Part shown: piece after piece, positions 1 to 7,573 of the stretch
Layout: each line of letters starts with the position of its first letter
Position numbering within the stretch: position 1 is the first letter of the stretch
Assembly (NCBI GenBank): GCA_040755535.1
Contig: JBFMAV010000054.1
Span: 1-31,029 of the forward strand
Reading direction: 5' to 3'
Length of the DNA stretch: 31,029 nucleotides
From: Aquabacter sp040755535
GTDB taxonomy: Bacteria > Pseudomonadota > Alphaproteobacteria > Rhizobiales > Xanthobacteraceae
The notes under the pieces: model-generated
Databases searched by the model: none
What the model saw: only the letters and a program-made list of their open reading frames with translations
Told to the model about the DNA's origin: nothing
Translations under genes and position numbers: made by a program

Positions 1-27
1 AGGGGCCCGCACGATTTCTCTTGAGCA

Positions 28-43
28 CGGCGTGCTTCTTGCA
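28..43 (+). promoter_or_regulatory. Sigma-54 (RpoN)-type promoter upstream of eutB
   Basis: The sequence shows GGC with GG at 29-30 and TTGCA with GC at 41-42. The ten bases between GG and GC are the spacing of -24/-12 sigma-54 promoters, and the G at 34 also fits the consensus. Transcription would start near base 54, about 30 bases before the eutB start. Ethanolamine is a nitrogen source, and in Pseudomonas its use is known to depend on an enhancer-binding protein working with RpoN, so the context fits. A short inverted repeat (AGCAC/GTGCT, 24-36) overlaps the site. Enhancer sites would lie outside the window. Confidence 0.55.
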
Positions 44-84
44 CGTAATTCCGGTGGCCCCCACCTGACGCGCCGGAGAGAGCC

Positions 85-1470
85 ATGGCCTTCGTTCACC
101 GCATCGGTCCGCGCAGCTATGCGTTCGCGGATCTGAAGGATCTGATGGCGAAGGCGACCCCGCCGCGCTCTGGCGATGTCCTGGCGGGGCTTGCGGCGGC
201 GAGCGCGGAAGAGAATGTCGCCGCCAAAATGTGTCTCGCGGACCTTCCGCTGAAGACCTTCCTGACCGAGGCGCTGATCCCTTACGAAGAGGACGAGGTG
301 ACCCGCCTCATCCTCGATGGCCATGACGCCGCCGCCTTCGCGCCGGTCGCCGCCATGACGGTGGGTGATTTTCGCGACTATCTCCTGTCCCATGCGGCGA
401 CGCCGGAGGCCCTGTCCCGCCTGGCCGGCGGCCTCACGCCGGAAATGGCGGCGGCTGTCTCCAAGATCATGCGCAATCAGGATCTGATCCTGGTGGCGCG
501 GAAATGCGCCGTGGTGACCCGCTTTCGCAACACGATCGGCCTTCCGGGCACCATGGCGGTGCGTCTCCAGCCCAATCACCCCACCGACGATGCGGCCGGC
601 GTCTCGGCTTCCATCCTGGACGGTCTCCTTTATGGCGCGGGCGACGCGGTCATCGGCATCAATCCGGCCTCCGACAGCTTGCCGGTCATCGACCGCCTCC
701 TGAAGCTGATGAATGACGTGATCTCCCGCTTCGAGATCCCCACCCAAAGCTGCGTCCTCACCCATGTCACCTCGTCCATCGACCTGATGAATCGCGGCGC
801 GCCTGTGGACCTGGTGTTCCAGTCCATTGCGGGCACCCAAGGCGCGAACCGGTCCTTCGGCGTGGACCTCGCCGTGCTGAAGGAGGCAGCGGACGCCGCG
901 CGGGCGCTCAATCGCGGCAGCGTCGGGCAGAATGCCATGTATTTCGAGACGGGGCAGGGCTCCGTTTTGTCCGCCAACGCCCATCACGGGGTGGACCAGC
1001 AGACCTGCGAGGCGCGCGCCTATGGCGTGGCGCGGGCCTTCTCGCCGCTCCTGGTGAATACCGTGGTCGGCTTTATCGGGCCGGAATATCTTTATGACGG
1101 CAAGCAGATCATCCGGGCGGGCCTGGAGGATCATTTCTGCGGCAAGCTGCTCGGCGTGCCGCTCGGGGTGGATGTCTGCTACACCAATCATGCGGAAGCC
1201 GATCAGGACGATATGGACAACCTGCTCACGCTCCTGGCGGCGGCGGGCGTCACCTACATCATGGGCATTCCCGGCGCCGATGACGTAATGCTGAATTATC
1301 AATCCACGTCCTTCCATGATGCGCTCTATGTGCGCGAGGTGTTTGGCCTCAAGCGCGCACCCGAATTCGAGGCCTGGCTCGCGGGTATGGGAATTACCGG
1401 CCCTGACGGGCGTATTGCGCCCGCGAGCGGTTCCCATCCGCTGCTGAGCTTCGTGGAGCGCGCGGCGTGA
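85..1470 (+). CDS. eutB: Ethanolamine ammonia-lyase large (catalytic) subunit EutB
   Basis: This is the catalytic subunit of adenosylcobalamin-dependent ethanolamine ammonia-lyase, which converts ethanolamine to acetaldehyde and ammonia in the cytoplasm. The 461 residues match the full length of the family. Residues that bind substrate in the E. coli enzyme are recognisable: Arg160 and Gln162 in RLQPNHPTDD, Asn193 in INPASDS, Glu288 in YFETGQGS and Asp363 in GVDVCYTNH (the last two shifted by one from E. coli numbering). GGAGAG precedes the ATG at the proper distance. The gene overlaps eutC by four bases, which implies translational coupling. No microcompartment shell genes or reactivase EutA are visible downstream, so this is probably the simple non-compartmentalised pathway. 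An acetaldehyde dehydrogenase would have to be encoded elsewhere. Confidence 0.97.
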   Translation: MAFVHRIGPRSYAFADLKDLMAKATPPRSGDVLAGLAAASAEENVAAKMCLADLPLKTFLTEALIPYEEDEVTRLILDGHDAAAFAPVAAMTVGDFRDYLLSHAATPEALSRLAGGLTPEMAAAVSKIMRNQDLILVARKCAVVTRFRNTIGLPGTMAVRLQPNHPTDDAAGVSASILDGLLYGAGDAVIGINPASDSLPVIDRLLKLMNDVISRFEIPTQSCVLTHVTSSIDLMNRGAPVDLVFQSIAGTQGANRSFGVDLAVLKEAADAARALNRGSVGQNAMYFETGQGSVLSANAHHGVDQQTCEARAYGVARAFSPLLVNTVVGFIGPEYLYDGKQIIRAGLEDHFCGKLLGVPLGVDVCYTNHAEADQDDMDNLLTLLAAAGVTYIMGIPGADDVMLNYQSTSFHDALYVREVFGLKRAPEFEAWLAGMGITGPDGRIAPASGSHPLLSFVERAA

Positions 1471-2237
1471 CGCCCCGCGATCCCTGGCTCCGCTTCGCCC
1501 ACCACACGCCTGCGCGCATCGCCCTCGGTCGCACGGGGGCGAGCCTGCCGACCGAGGAAGTGCTGCGCTTCTCGCTCGCCCATGCGCAGGCGCGCGACGC
1601 CGTCCATGCGCCCTTTGATGCTGAAGGGGTCGCGGAGGGGATCCGAAACCTCGGTTTCGACGTGGTAGCCGCCGAGAGCGCCGCTATCTCGCGCGACATG
1701 TATCTGCGCCGCCCCGATCTTGGCCGCCGCCTGTCGGAGGACAGCAGGCTGCGGCTTGCGGCGCTGGCGGGGGCGGAGGTGGATCTTTCGCTGGTGGTGG
1801 CCGATGGCCTGTCGTCCACCGCTGTCCATGTGCAGGCGCTGCCCTTCCTCGCCGCGTTGAAGTTCGAGATCGAGCGGGCGGGCTGGCGAGCCGCGCCAAT
1901 CGTGGTGGCGCGCGAGGCGCGTGTGGCGCTCGGGGACGAAGCTGGCGCATTGCTGCGCGCCCGGGCCGTCGTTGTCCTGATCGGCGAGCGGCCCGGCCTG
2001 TCCTCGCCCGACAGCCTCGGCCTTTATCTCACCTTCGCCCCGCGCCCGGGGCGCAGCGATGCGGAGCGCAACTGCATCTCCAATGTGCGCGCAGAGGGCC
2101 TCTCCCATGAGGCCGCCGCATTCAAGCTGGCTTGGCTCCTGCGGGAAGCGTTCCGCCGAGGCTTGACCGGGGTCGATCTGAAGGATGAGAGCGATCTCAT
2201 CGCGGCCGAGAACCGCGTGGCGCTTCCGCCGAAGTGA
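1467..2237 (+). CDS. eutC: Ethanolamine ammonia-lyase small subunit EutC
   Basis: This is the small subunit of ethanolamine ammonia-lyase; together with EutB it forms the cobalamin-binding interface of the holoenzyme. The 256 residues fit the family. Diagnostic stretches are VVADGLSSTAVHVQ in the middle and PRPGRSDAERNCISN followed by the conserved LAWLL helix near the C-terminus. Translation most likely starts at the GTG in the GTGA overlap with eutB, giving MTPRDPW; no better start lies downstream. It is followed after 97 bases by the permease gene, so import and cleavage of ethanolamine are encoded together. Confidence 0.96.
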   Translation: MTPRDPWLRFAHHTPARIALGRTGASLPTEEVLRFSLAHAQARDAVHAPFDAEGVAEGIRNLGFDVVAAESAAISRDMYLRRPDLGRRLSEDSRLRLAALAGAEVDLSLVVADGLSSTAVHVQALPFLAALKFEIERAGWRAAPIVVAREARVALGDEAGALLRARAVVVLIGERPGLSSPDSLGLYLTFAPRPGRSDAERNCISNVRAEGLSHEAAAFKLAWLLREAFRRGLTGVDLKDESDLIAAENRVALPPK

Positions 2238-2301
2238 CGAGACCCCGCGGGCGGACGCGGCACGGGACTTGCTTTTATTGACGATGGCGTTGTGCCGGGG
2301 C

Positions 2302-2317
2302 CTCCCCTTCGGGGGAG
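2302..2317 (+). promoter_or_regulatory. C(UUCG)G tetraloop hairpin between eutC and the permease gene
   Basis: CTCCCC and GGGGAG flank a TTCG loop, giving a six-base-pair stem closed by a C-G pair, the most stable tetraloop type. It sits just before the ribosome-binding site (GGAGG at 2323-2327) of the permease gene. There is no U-tract, so it is unlikely to be a strong terminator. It may stabilise the upstream eutBC message or modulate permease translation; that role is inference. Confidence 0.45.
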
Positions 2318-2334
2318 TATTTGGAGGCTGGCTG

Positions 2335-3837
2335 ATGGATACGCAGAAATCAGCGGGGGTCACTTATACGACGGTTGATGTCGCCTATTTCGAGCAGCGC
2401 GCCCTGAAACGGCATGCGCGGGTGTGGTCCTTGTGGGCTCTGGGCGTCGGCGCGGTCATTTCCGGCCATTTCTCCGGTTGGAATCTCGGCCTCGCCTCGG
2501 GCGGCTGGGGCGGCATGTTCATCGCCGCCATCATCATCGCCATCATGTATCTCGGCCTGACCTTCTCCATCGCCGAAATGTCGCCCGCCTTGCCCCATAC
2601 GGGCGCCGCCTATTCCTTCGCACGCACCACCATGGGGCCGTGGGGCGGCTTCATCACCGGGCTGTGCGAAAACGTCGAATATGTCATCACGCCGGCCGTG
2701 GTCGTGTCCTTCATCGGCTCCTACATGGGCTCGATCTTCGATACGCCGCCGGCCTTCCAGCCGGTCTATTGGGTATTCGGCTATGTCATCTTCGTCGGCC
2801 TCAACGTGGTCGGGGTGGAACTCTCCTTCAAGGTGACGCTGGTGGTGACGCTGGCCGCCCTGGCCTGCCTCGTGGCCTTCTGGGTCAGCGCCATTCCGGT
2901 GATGGATTTCTCCCGCTGGGCGCTGAACATCGGCGTGGCGCCGGATGGCGCGGCGGTGGAGCTGCCCAATGGCGGCGGCCCATTCCTGCCCTTCGGCATC
3001 GGCGGCGCGCTCGCGGCCATGCCGTTCGCGGTCTGGCTCTTCCTCGCCATCGAGCAATTGCCGCTGGCGGCGGAAGAATCCGTCGATCCCAAGTCCGACA
3101 TGCCCAAGGGCATCATGGCGGGCATGGCGACCCTGATCGTCTCGGCCTTCATGATCCTGTGGCTGAACTCTTCAGTGGCGAACGGCGCCTTTGGCCTGTC
3201 CACCTCGCTGGAGCCGCTGCTGGACGGCTTCAAGGCCATTTACGGCACGGGCATCGCCAGCCTGCTGGCCCTGGTGGCGGTGGTGGGCCTCATCGCCTCC
3301 TTCCACACCATCATCTATGCGCAGGGGCGCCAGATCTATTCCCTCTCACGCGCCGGCTATTTCCCGCGTGCCCTGTCCATCACCCATGGCAGCCGTAAGA
3401 CGCCGCACGTGGCCATGGTTGCGGGCGCGGTGGTCGGGCTCGGCATCATGCTGGCAATCTGGTTCGCGCTGGGGGCGGAAGCGGGCGCGGCGGCCATCGG
3501 CGGGACCCTGCTCAACATGGCGGTGTTCGGCGCCATGCTGTCCTATGTGATGCAGGCGCTGTCCTTCATCCTGATGCGCCGGAACATGCCGCAGATCGAG
3601 CGCCCCGATAAGAGCCCCTTCGGCGTGCCCGGCGCTGTGCTCACCATCCTGATCGCGCTGGTCACCATCTATTTCCAGCTGTCCGATCCCATTTATCGCA
3701 ATGGCGTGATCGGCGTCGCCCTATGGTTCGCGGTGGGCATCGCCTATTTCGCGGCCATCGGACGCCACAAGCTGGTGCTCTCGCCGGAAGAGGAATTCGC
3801 CCTCTCCAAGGGCACGGCGGAATACAAATCCTACTGA
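2335..3837 (+). CDS. eat: Ethanolamine permease, APC superfamily
   Basis: A 500-residue inner-membrane transporter of the amino acid-polyamine-organocation superfamily, closest to the ethanolamine permease (Eat) group. It shows about twelve hydrophobic segments. The N-terminal SGHFSGWNLG stretch, the AEMSPALPHTGAAYSFAR region, and FLAIEQLPLAAEE followed by a cytoplasmic loop with DMPKGI are typical of Eat proteins. The start at 2335 (MDTQKS) was chosen because GGAGG lies eight bases upstream; the open frame extends 50 codons further but that part overlaps eutC and does not look like protein. It follows eutBC and probably supplies their substrate. A strong terminator comes directly after the stop. 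Confidence 0.93.
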   Translation: MDTQKSAGVTYTTVDVAYFEQRALKRHARVWSLWALGVGAVISGHFSGWNLGLASGGWGGMFIAAIIIAIMYLGLTFSIAEMSPALPHTGAAYSFARTTMGPWGGFITGLCENVEYVITPAVVVSFIGSYMGSIFDTPPAFQPVYWVFGYVIFVGLNVVGVELSFKVTLVVTLAALACLVAFWVSAIPVMDFSRWALNIGVAPDGAAVELPNGGGPFLPFGIGGALAAMPFAVWLFLAIEQLPLAAEESVDPKSDMPKGIMAGMATLIVSAFMILWLNSSVANGAFGLSTSLEPLLDGFKAIYGTGIASLLALVAVVGLIASFHTIIYAQGRQIYSLSRAGYFPRALSITHGSRKTPHVAMVAGAVVGLGIMLAIWFALGAEAGAAAIGGTLLNMAVFGAMLSYVMQALSFILMRRNMPQIERPDKSPFGVPGAVLTILIALVTIYFQLSDPIYRNGVIGVALWFAVGIAYFAAIGRHKLVLSPEEEFALSKGTAEYKSY

Positions 3838-3843
3838 AAGTCC

Positions 3844-3869
3844 AAAGGGGCGCCGCGCGGCGCCCCTTT
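3844..3869 (+). terminator. Strong hairpin terminator of the eutBC-permease operon
   Basis: A perfect 26-base palindrome, AAAGGGGCGCCGC followed by its exact reverse complement, begins six bases after the permease stop. The stem is GC-rich in the middle and ends in AAA/TTT, so it can work as an intrinsic terminator in either direction. That suits its place between the eut operon and the converging minus-strand gene that ends at 3898. Confidence 0.8.
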
Positions 3870-3897
3870 CACTGCCTGTGCTTTCATCCCCAGAGCC

Positions 3898-4278
3898 TCA
3901 GAGCGGCTCCACAGACACCACGCGGAACGTGTGGGTCTCGTCGTCTTCCTTGACCGAGACATATTCGCCGATCACGAACCGCTCCGCATTGAAGCGGTAG
4001 CCGGCCTCGTCATCCTCGGTTCCCATCACGTCATAGTGAAAGGCCCAGCTTCCGCCGGGGCGGCGCACCAAATGGCCGATCTGGTCGCCCTCCTGCGGGC
4101 GGAAGCGCACCACGCGGCAGGCGGCGCGGTGCTTGGACCACTGCTCCGGCTCGATCTGACCATTGGCATCAAGCGGCGCAACAAAGGTGTAGCCGAAATC
4201 GCGCGCCCCCGCCGGGTGGTCCTTTTCGCGCGCAAGCTCAAGGCGGATCTCACGAAAATCATGGGGCAGGTCGGCCAT
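3898..4278 (-). CDS. Conserved hypothetical protein (126 residues)
   Basis: I do not recognise a named domain. The product is a small, soluble, charged protein with no signal peptide or membrane segment. It contains short beta-rich stretches such as RVVRFRPQEGDQIGHL, then SWAFHYDV, and a C-terminal FVIGEYVSV...THTFRVVSV that suggests a small beta-barrel or sandwich. An AAGGAGG ribosome-binding site lies about six bases before the ATG, so it is very likely translated. It stands alone, convergent with the eut operon and divergent from the phasin-like gene. A perfect palindrome just upstream may be its operator. Proteins of this kind are, as far as I know, limited to Hyphomicrobiales; that is recollection, not a search. 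Confidence 0.75.
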   Translation of the reverse strand: MADLPHDFREIRLELAREKDHPAGARDFGYTFVAPLDANGQIEPEQWSKHRAACRVVRFRPQEGDQIGHLVRRPGGSWAFHYDVMGTEDDEAGYRFNAERFVIGEYVSVKEDDETHTFRVVSVEPL

Positions 4279-4297
4279 GGGCTCCTCCTTGTGGTGA

Positions 4298-4313
4298 TGC
4301 CCCCATGGGGGCA
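4298..4313. promoter_or_regulatory. Perfect 16-base palindrome upstream of the hypothetical gene
   Basis: TGCCCCCATGGGGGCA reads the same on both strands. It lies 20 bases before the start codon at 4278, just upstream of the ribosome-binding site. It could be a dimeric repressor site or a leader hairpin. No known regulator consensus is recognised. Confidence 0.4.
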
Positions 4314-4459
4314 GATCCGAGCGGACAGGGGCCTGAAGAACCCCGCCCTTTCAGCACGTTTTGCTCCAGTTCTCGCGCGCCGGCGAGGTCGAAACGGACC
4401 TTAAGCGCAATTCCGGAAGCGGAGTTGACGCAGAACAAGGCGCGCGGAGGGATGGTGTG

Positions 4460-4468
4460 TGCTATACT
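4460..4468 (+). promoter_or_regulatory. Extended -10 promoter of the phasin-like gene
   Basis: TGCTATACT matches an extended -10 element (TGnTATAAT) and lies about 30 bases before the start codon at 4498. No good -35 stands 16-18 bases upstream; TTGACG at 4425 is 32 bases away and is too far to pair with it. An extended -10 can work without a strong -35. The surrounding AT-richness also fits a promoter. Confidence 0.45.
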
Positions 4469-4497
4469 AAAGTCTGACATCTTCAGGGAGAGGTTCC

Positions 4498-4854
4498 ATG
4501 GACCCGCAAAACCCATTCCAGGCCTGGACACAGGCTTTCCAGAACACCTCGCAGTCCTCGACCAACCCCATGGCCGCGGCCCGCTTTTTCTGGGTGGACT
4601 TCCCGGTGGAGGTCGCGACCCGTCTCCAGCGTTTCTCCGCAGAACGCATGCAAGACCAGATGCGTCTTCTCGCCGAGCTTGGCGCTCAGGAGGGAAATGC
4701 GAATCCCTTCCTGCGGGAAGCCGCCTTCCTTCAGCAAACCAGCGTCGCCTGGGGGGCTGAAGTCATGCAGATCATGGAATTGTGCCAGGAGCGCCTGCTG
4801 AACACCTCGCGCGCTGCATCCGAGGCGCCGGTCCAGTATCCAAAGGCTGCCTGA
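4498..4854 (+). CDS. Phasin-like protein
   Basis: The 118-residue product looks like the short phasin-type proteins of Hyphomicrobiales, which coat polyhydroxyalkanoate granules or act as small granule-associated helpers. It is almost wholly helical and amphipathic: an N-terminal NPFQAWTQAFQ segment, a central FWVDFPVEVATRLQRF helix and a long helix around RMQDQMRLLAELG. There is no signal peptide. GGGAGAGG sits just upstream of the ATG. The gene is monocistronic, with an extended -10 promoter in front and hairpins behind. Assignment rests on composition and pattern rather than on a catalytic motif, so phasin is likely but not certain. Confidence 0.65.
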   Translation: MDPQNPFQAWTQAFQNTSQSSTNPMAAARFFWVDFPVEVATRLQRFSAERMQDQMRLLAELGAQEGNANPFLREAAFLQQTSVAWGAEVMQIMELCQERLLNTSRAASEAPVQYPKAA

Positions 4855-4871
4855 GCCACATCCACCCTTGT

Positions 4872-4916
4872 GCCCCGAGGATATCCCCGGGGCCTTCGCG
4901 CCCCGATCAGGGCGCG
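4872..4916. terminator. Paired hairpins between convergent phasin-like and DMT genes
   Basis: Two adjacent inverted repeats fill the gap between convergent genes. The first (4872-4893) is GCCCCG/CGGGGC around GGATATCC, a 22-base near-palindrome with one mismatched pair. The second (4897-4916) is CGCGCCC/GGGCGCG and overlaps the stop codon of the DMT gene. Together they probably end transcription from both sides. Neither has an obvious U-tract. Confidence 0.5.
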
Positions 4917-5794
4917 CCGGGCGTCGCGTCGCGCGCCGCCGAAATGCTGGTGCCCACCGAGGCGCCGACGATCAGCGCGATGGCGATCCATTGATTGGCC
5001 GACAGGCTCTCGCTCAGAAGGGCGAGGCCGAACAGCGCGCCCATGGCCGGCTCGGCGCTCATGAGAATGCTGAAGGTCTGGGCCGGCAGCCGCTTCAGCG
5101 CGATCATCTCCAGGGAATAGGGGATCGCACTGGAGAGCAGCGCGACGGCGAGCGCCACCGGCAGCAGGGGCGCGCTCAGCAGGTCCGCGCCCGCATGGGC
5201 AAGGCCGGGGACCAGGGCGACGCAGCTTGCCACCACCATGCCGATGGCGGCCACCGATCCCCCGGGCGCGGCCCCGCTGCTCTTCTTCCCGAATACAATG
5301 TACAGCGCCCAAAAGGCCCCCGCGCCGAGCGCGTAACCGACCCCCACCAGATCCAGCGGCGCCGCCAGGGCGTGCAGAGGCAGCAGCAGAATCACGCCGG
5401 CGACTGCCATTCCGGCGAAGGCGAAGTCCAAGGGCCGACGGGAGGTCGCCACGGCCAGCAGCAGCGGGCCGGTGAATTCCAAAGCCACGGCCACGCCCAG
5501 CGGTATGCGGGCGAGCGACATGTAAAAGGCCAGGTTCATGCAGCCGAGCGCCAAACCATAGACCAGGAGCGCGGGCCAGGCCGCGCGTCGCGGCCAATGC
5601 CGCCAGGGTCGCCAGAACATCCAGAGCAGCAGCGTGGCGAACACGAGCCGCAGCGTTGTCGCACCCTGCGCGCCGATGGCGGGAAACAGCTGCTTGCTGA
5701 GCGCCGCTCCGGCCTGCACCGAGATCATGGCCACGAGAACCGCGCAAAGGGCCATCGGCACCCCGACCGCCGGCGGGGTTCCCCCGGATCGCAT
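4907..5794 (-). CDS. DMT/EamA-family transporter (RhtA-like exporter)
   Basis: An inner-membrane transporter of the drug/metabolite superfamily with about ten hydrophobic helices in two EamA repeats. It resembles RhtA-type exporters of threonine, homoserine and similar metabolites: a first repeat with FYMSLARIPLGVAVALEFTG and a second with IPYSLEMIALKRLPAQTFSI and the terminal LSANQWIAIALIVGAS. The chosen start at 5794 gives 295 residues, a normal family length, with AAGGA eight bases upstream. The frame is open to 5920, but that upstream part is the tRNA-Leu gene read as protein (a known false extension starting MAESVDA). A start at 5842, overlapping the tRNA CCA end, is possible but has no clear ribosome-binding site. 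The substrate is unknown. Confidence 0.88.
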   Translation of the reverse strand: MRSGGTPPAVGVPMALCAVLVAMISVQAGAALSKQLFPAIGAQGATTLRLVFATLLLWMFWRPWRHWPRRAAWPALLVYGLALGCMNLAFYMSLARIPLGVAVALEFTGPLLLAVATSRRPLDFAFAGMAVAGVILLLPLHALAAPLDLVGVGYALGAGAFWALYIVFGKKSSGAAPGGSVAAIGMVVASCVALVPGLAHAGADLLSAPLLPVALAVALLSSAIPYSLEMIALKRLPAQTFSILMSAEPAMGALFGLALLSESLSANQWIAIALIVGASVGTSISAARDATPGAP

Positions 5795-5841
5795 CACGAG
5801 AATCCTTGAAGCGGGCGCCGCGCGCGGCCGAAGAGGGGTCA

Positions 5842-5926
5842 TGGTGCGGACGGCGGGACTCGAACCCGCACGCCTTGCGGCGCAAGATTTTAAGTCTCGT
5901 GCGTCTACCGATTCCGCCACGTCCGC
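5842..5926 (-). tRNA. tRNA-Leu (anticodon UAA)
   Basis: On the minus strand the gene reads GCGGACG at the 5' acceptor arm, pairing with CGTCCGC at the 3' end, then discriminator A and an encoded CCA (bases 5842-5844). The D-arm region GGCGGAATCGGTAGACGC, the anticodon loop CTTAAAA with anticodon UAA, an extended variable arm as expected for a class II tRNA, and a T-arm with GGTTCGAGTCC are all present. Length is 85 nucleotides including CCA. It reads the UUA and UUG codons, which are rare in this GC-rich DNA. The DMT gene follows directly on the same strand. Confidence 0.96.
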
Positions 5927-6094
5927 GCGAGGCGGACCTTAGTGGGCGACGGCCTGCGGGGAAAGGGCGTTATGCGACCCTTTTGCCGGCGTCGCTTCAT
6001 CGGGGGCTCAAGTGGGACTTGGGGACACGTGGGACTGGGAAAAAGCGGGATTTGTGGACAAACCGATGGGCTCTTCACAGACCGCCGGAAGCAC

Positions 6095-6490
6095 TCAAGC
6101 CTGCGCGCGGGTCTCCAGGGCGTCCGGCGCGGCGGGGGTGATGGCGACGGATTCGCCGCAGCCGCAGGCCGAGGTCTGGTTCGGATTGTTGAACACGAAT
6201 TGGGCCGAGAGCTTGTCGGTCTTGAAGTCCATTTCCGTCCCGAGCAGGAACAAAATGGCCTTCGGATCGATGATCACCTTCACGCCCTTGACCTCGACGA
6301 CATCGTCTGTCGGCCCAATTTCGTTCGCATAATCAAGCGTGTACGACATGCCGGCGCAGCCGCCGTTCTTCACCCCCACGCGCACGGCGGCAGCCGGGGG
6401 ATCGCGGCGGGACATGATGTGCAGCAGCCGCTCGGCGGCGGCGTCGGTGATCCGCATGACGGCGGGGCGGGGGCGCACGGTAGCGTTCAT
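6095..6490 (-). CDS. IscA/SufA-type iron-sulfur cluster assembly protein
   Basis: A 131-residue A-type carrier of the HesB/IscA/SufA family, which carries Fe-S clusters or iron to apoproteins in the cytoplasm. The three conserved ligand cysteines are present: Cys45 in GGCAGMSY and Cys109 and Cys111 in the C-terminal ACGCGES. The family signature FVFNNPN precedes the last pair. The start at 6490 (MNATVRP) is preceded by AGGAG; a longer frame to 6535 has no support. In many relatives this gene ends a suf operon, but here no suf or isc genes adjoin it, so it is a stand-alone copy. IscA, SufA and ErpA cannot be told apart with confidence from this alone. Confidence 0.93.
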   Translation of the reverse strand: MNATVRPRPAVMRITDAAAERLLHIMSRRDPPAAAVRVGVKNGGCAGMSYTLDYANEIGPTDDVVEVKGVKVIIDPKAILFLLGTEMDFKTDKLSAQFVFNNPNQTSACGCGESVAITPAAPDALETRAQA

Positions 6491-6649
6491 GGTCGAAGAC
6501 TCCTGACCGCGCCGGTTCAAGGCCGGCGGATCCACTCCTTAAAATGGGGGAACGGGGGCCGTCCGGCAAGGGTTTCTGCCCATTGCGCGCGGGATGATGC
6601 AACCCAATGGCGCCGGCTGCGTTCACGCTTGCAACGGAGACGGACGGCC

Positions 6650-7573
6650 ATGGTCAAGGTGAGAGAGGCGCGCGCGCGTGCGGGGCATGCTGGCGTGAAC
6701 AGAGCGCAAGGCATTGAAAGCGAAGAGAAAGACCTTTCGGAAAAAGAGGATGAGATCGTCGAGGAGCGGGCCAATCTGCGCCCGCTCGCGGTCTATGAGG
6801 TGATCCGCCGGGAGGGGGTGGACGAACTGAGCCGGCCGGTGGCGAGCCTGTGGTGGTCGGGGATCGCGGCGGGGCTGTCCATCGGCTTTTCGGTGGTCGG
6901 GGAGGGGCTGCTGCATGCCGTTCTGCCCGAAACACCCTGGAGAACAGTGCTCGAAAGCCCGGGTTACGCGATCGGATTCCTCATTGTTATCCTCGGTCGC
7001 TTTCAGTTGTTCACGGAAATTACCCTCACCGCTGTTCTCCCCGTGCTGAGCGAGCCCTCCCGGTCCGGTCTGATGGCGATTGCGCGCATTTGGGGGGTCG
7101 TGCTGGCTGCCAATCTGGTGGGCACCTGCCTGTTCGGGGCGGCGCTCGCCTCCGGGGCGGTGCTGCCCGAGCCGATCCAGGAGGGCATCCTTGGGGTCTC
7201 GCGGCATCTGGCCGAGATGAGCAGCGCCTCCGCCTTCTGGCGGGGCATCCTGGCTGGCTGGCTGGTGGCGACGGTGGTCTGGCTGCTGCCGAGCGCCGAG
7301 CAGGCGCGCTTCGCGGTCATCCTGGTGCTCACGGCGCTGATCTCGGCGCTGGAACTGTCCCATGTCATTTCCGGATCGGTGGAGCTGTTTTTGCTCCTGT
7401 TTTCCGGTGAGATCGGGGTTGGCGGGGTGCTCGGCCTGCTGCTGCCGCTGCTGGCGGGCAATATCGTGGGCGGCGCGGCCCTGTTCGCGCTTCTGGCCTA
7501 CGGGCAGGTGAAGGAGGAAATGGCCGAGCCCGAGCCCGGCGAGCATTCCCTCACCCCGGGCGGCCGGACCTGA
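6650..7573 (+). CDS. Formate/nitrite transporter (FNT) family protein, YfdC-like
   Basis: A 307-residue inner-membrane protein of the FNT family. After a charged, Glu-rich cytoplasmic N-terminus (about residues 1-60) come six hydrophobic segments, with SLWWSGIAAGLSIGFSVVGE in the first, GRFQLFTEITLTAVLPVL in the second and LPLLAGNIVGGAALFALLAY in the last. The long acidic N-terminus and the FTEIT stretch resemble YfdC-type members, whose substrate is not settled, rather than FocA or NirC. Start at 6650 is supported by GGAGA about nine bases upstream. It is divergent from the Fe-S carrier gene and ends at a bidirectional hairpin. No formate or nitrite enzymes are adjacent to define its cargo. 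Confidence 0.85.
   Translation: MVKVREARARAGHAGVNRAQGIESEEKDLSEKEDEIVEERANLRPLAVYEVIRREGVDELSRPVASLWWSGIAAGLSIGFSVVGEGLLHAVLPETPWRTVLESPGYAIGFLIVILGRFQLFTEITLTAVLPVLSEPSRSGLMAIARIWGVVLAANLVGTCLFGAALASGAVLPEPIQEGILGVSRHLAEMSSASAFWRGILAGWLVATVVWLLPSAEQARFAVILVLTALISALELSHVISGSVELFLLLFSGEIGVGGVLGLLLPLLAGNIVGGAALFALLAYGQVKEEMAEPEPGEHSLTPGGRT

Noticed and set aside
1..84. Cobalamin riboswitch upstream of eutB
   Set aside because: The leader after the sigma-54 site is only about 30 bases and lacks a B12-box-like sequence.
2185..2334. N-terminal extension of the ethanolamine permease
   Set aside because: It overlaps eutC, looks non-natural, and the ATG at 2335 has a perfect ribosome-binding site.
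4425..4468. TTGACG at 4425 as -35 partner of TATACT at 4463
   Set aside because: The spacing of 32 bases is far outside 16-18; an extended -10 is the better explanation.
4907..5920. 337-residue DMT protein starting at 5920
   Set aside because: Its first 26 residues are the antisense-free translation of tRNA-Leu; a tRNA and a signal-less extension cannot both be right, and 5794 has a ribosome-binding site.
5842..5926. tRNA-Leu as integration site of a mobile element
   Set aside because: No integrase gene, no duplicated tRNA 3' end and no phage genes are seen nearby; flanking genes are ordinary chromosomal ones.
6012..6036. GTGGGACT direct repeat with a 17-base period
   Set aside because: Only two copies in G-rich intergenic DNA; too short to be called a repeat element or binding array.
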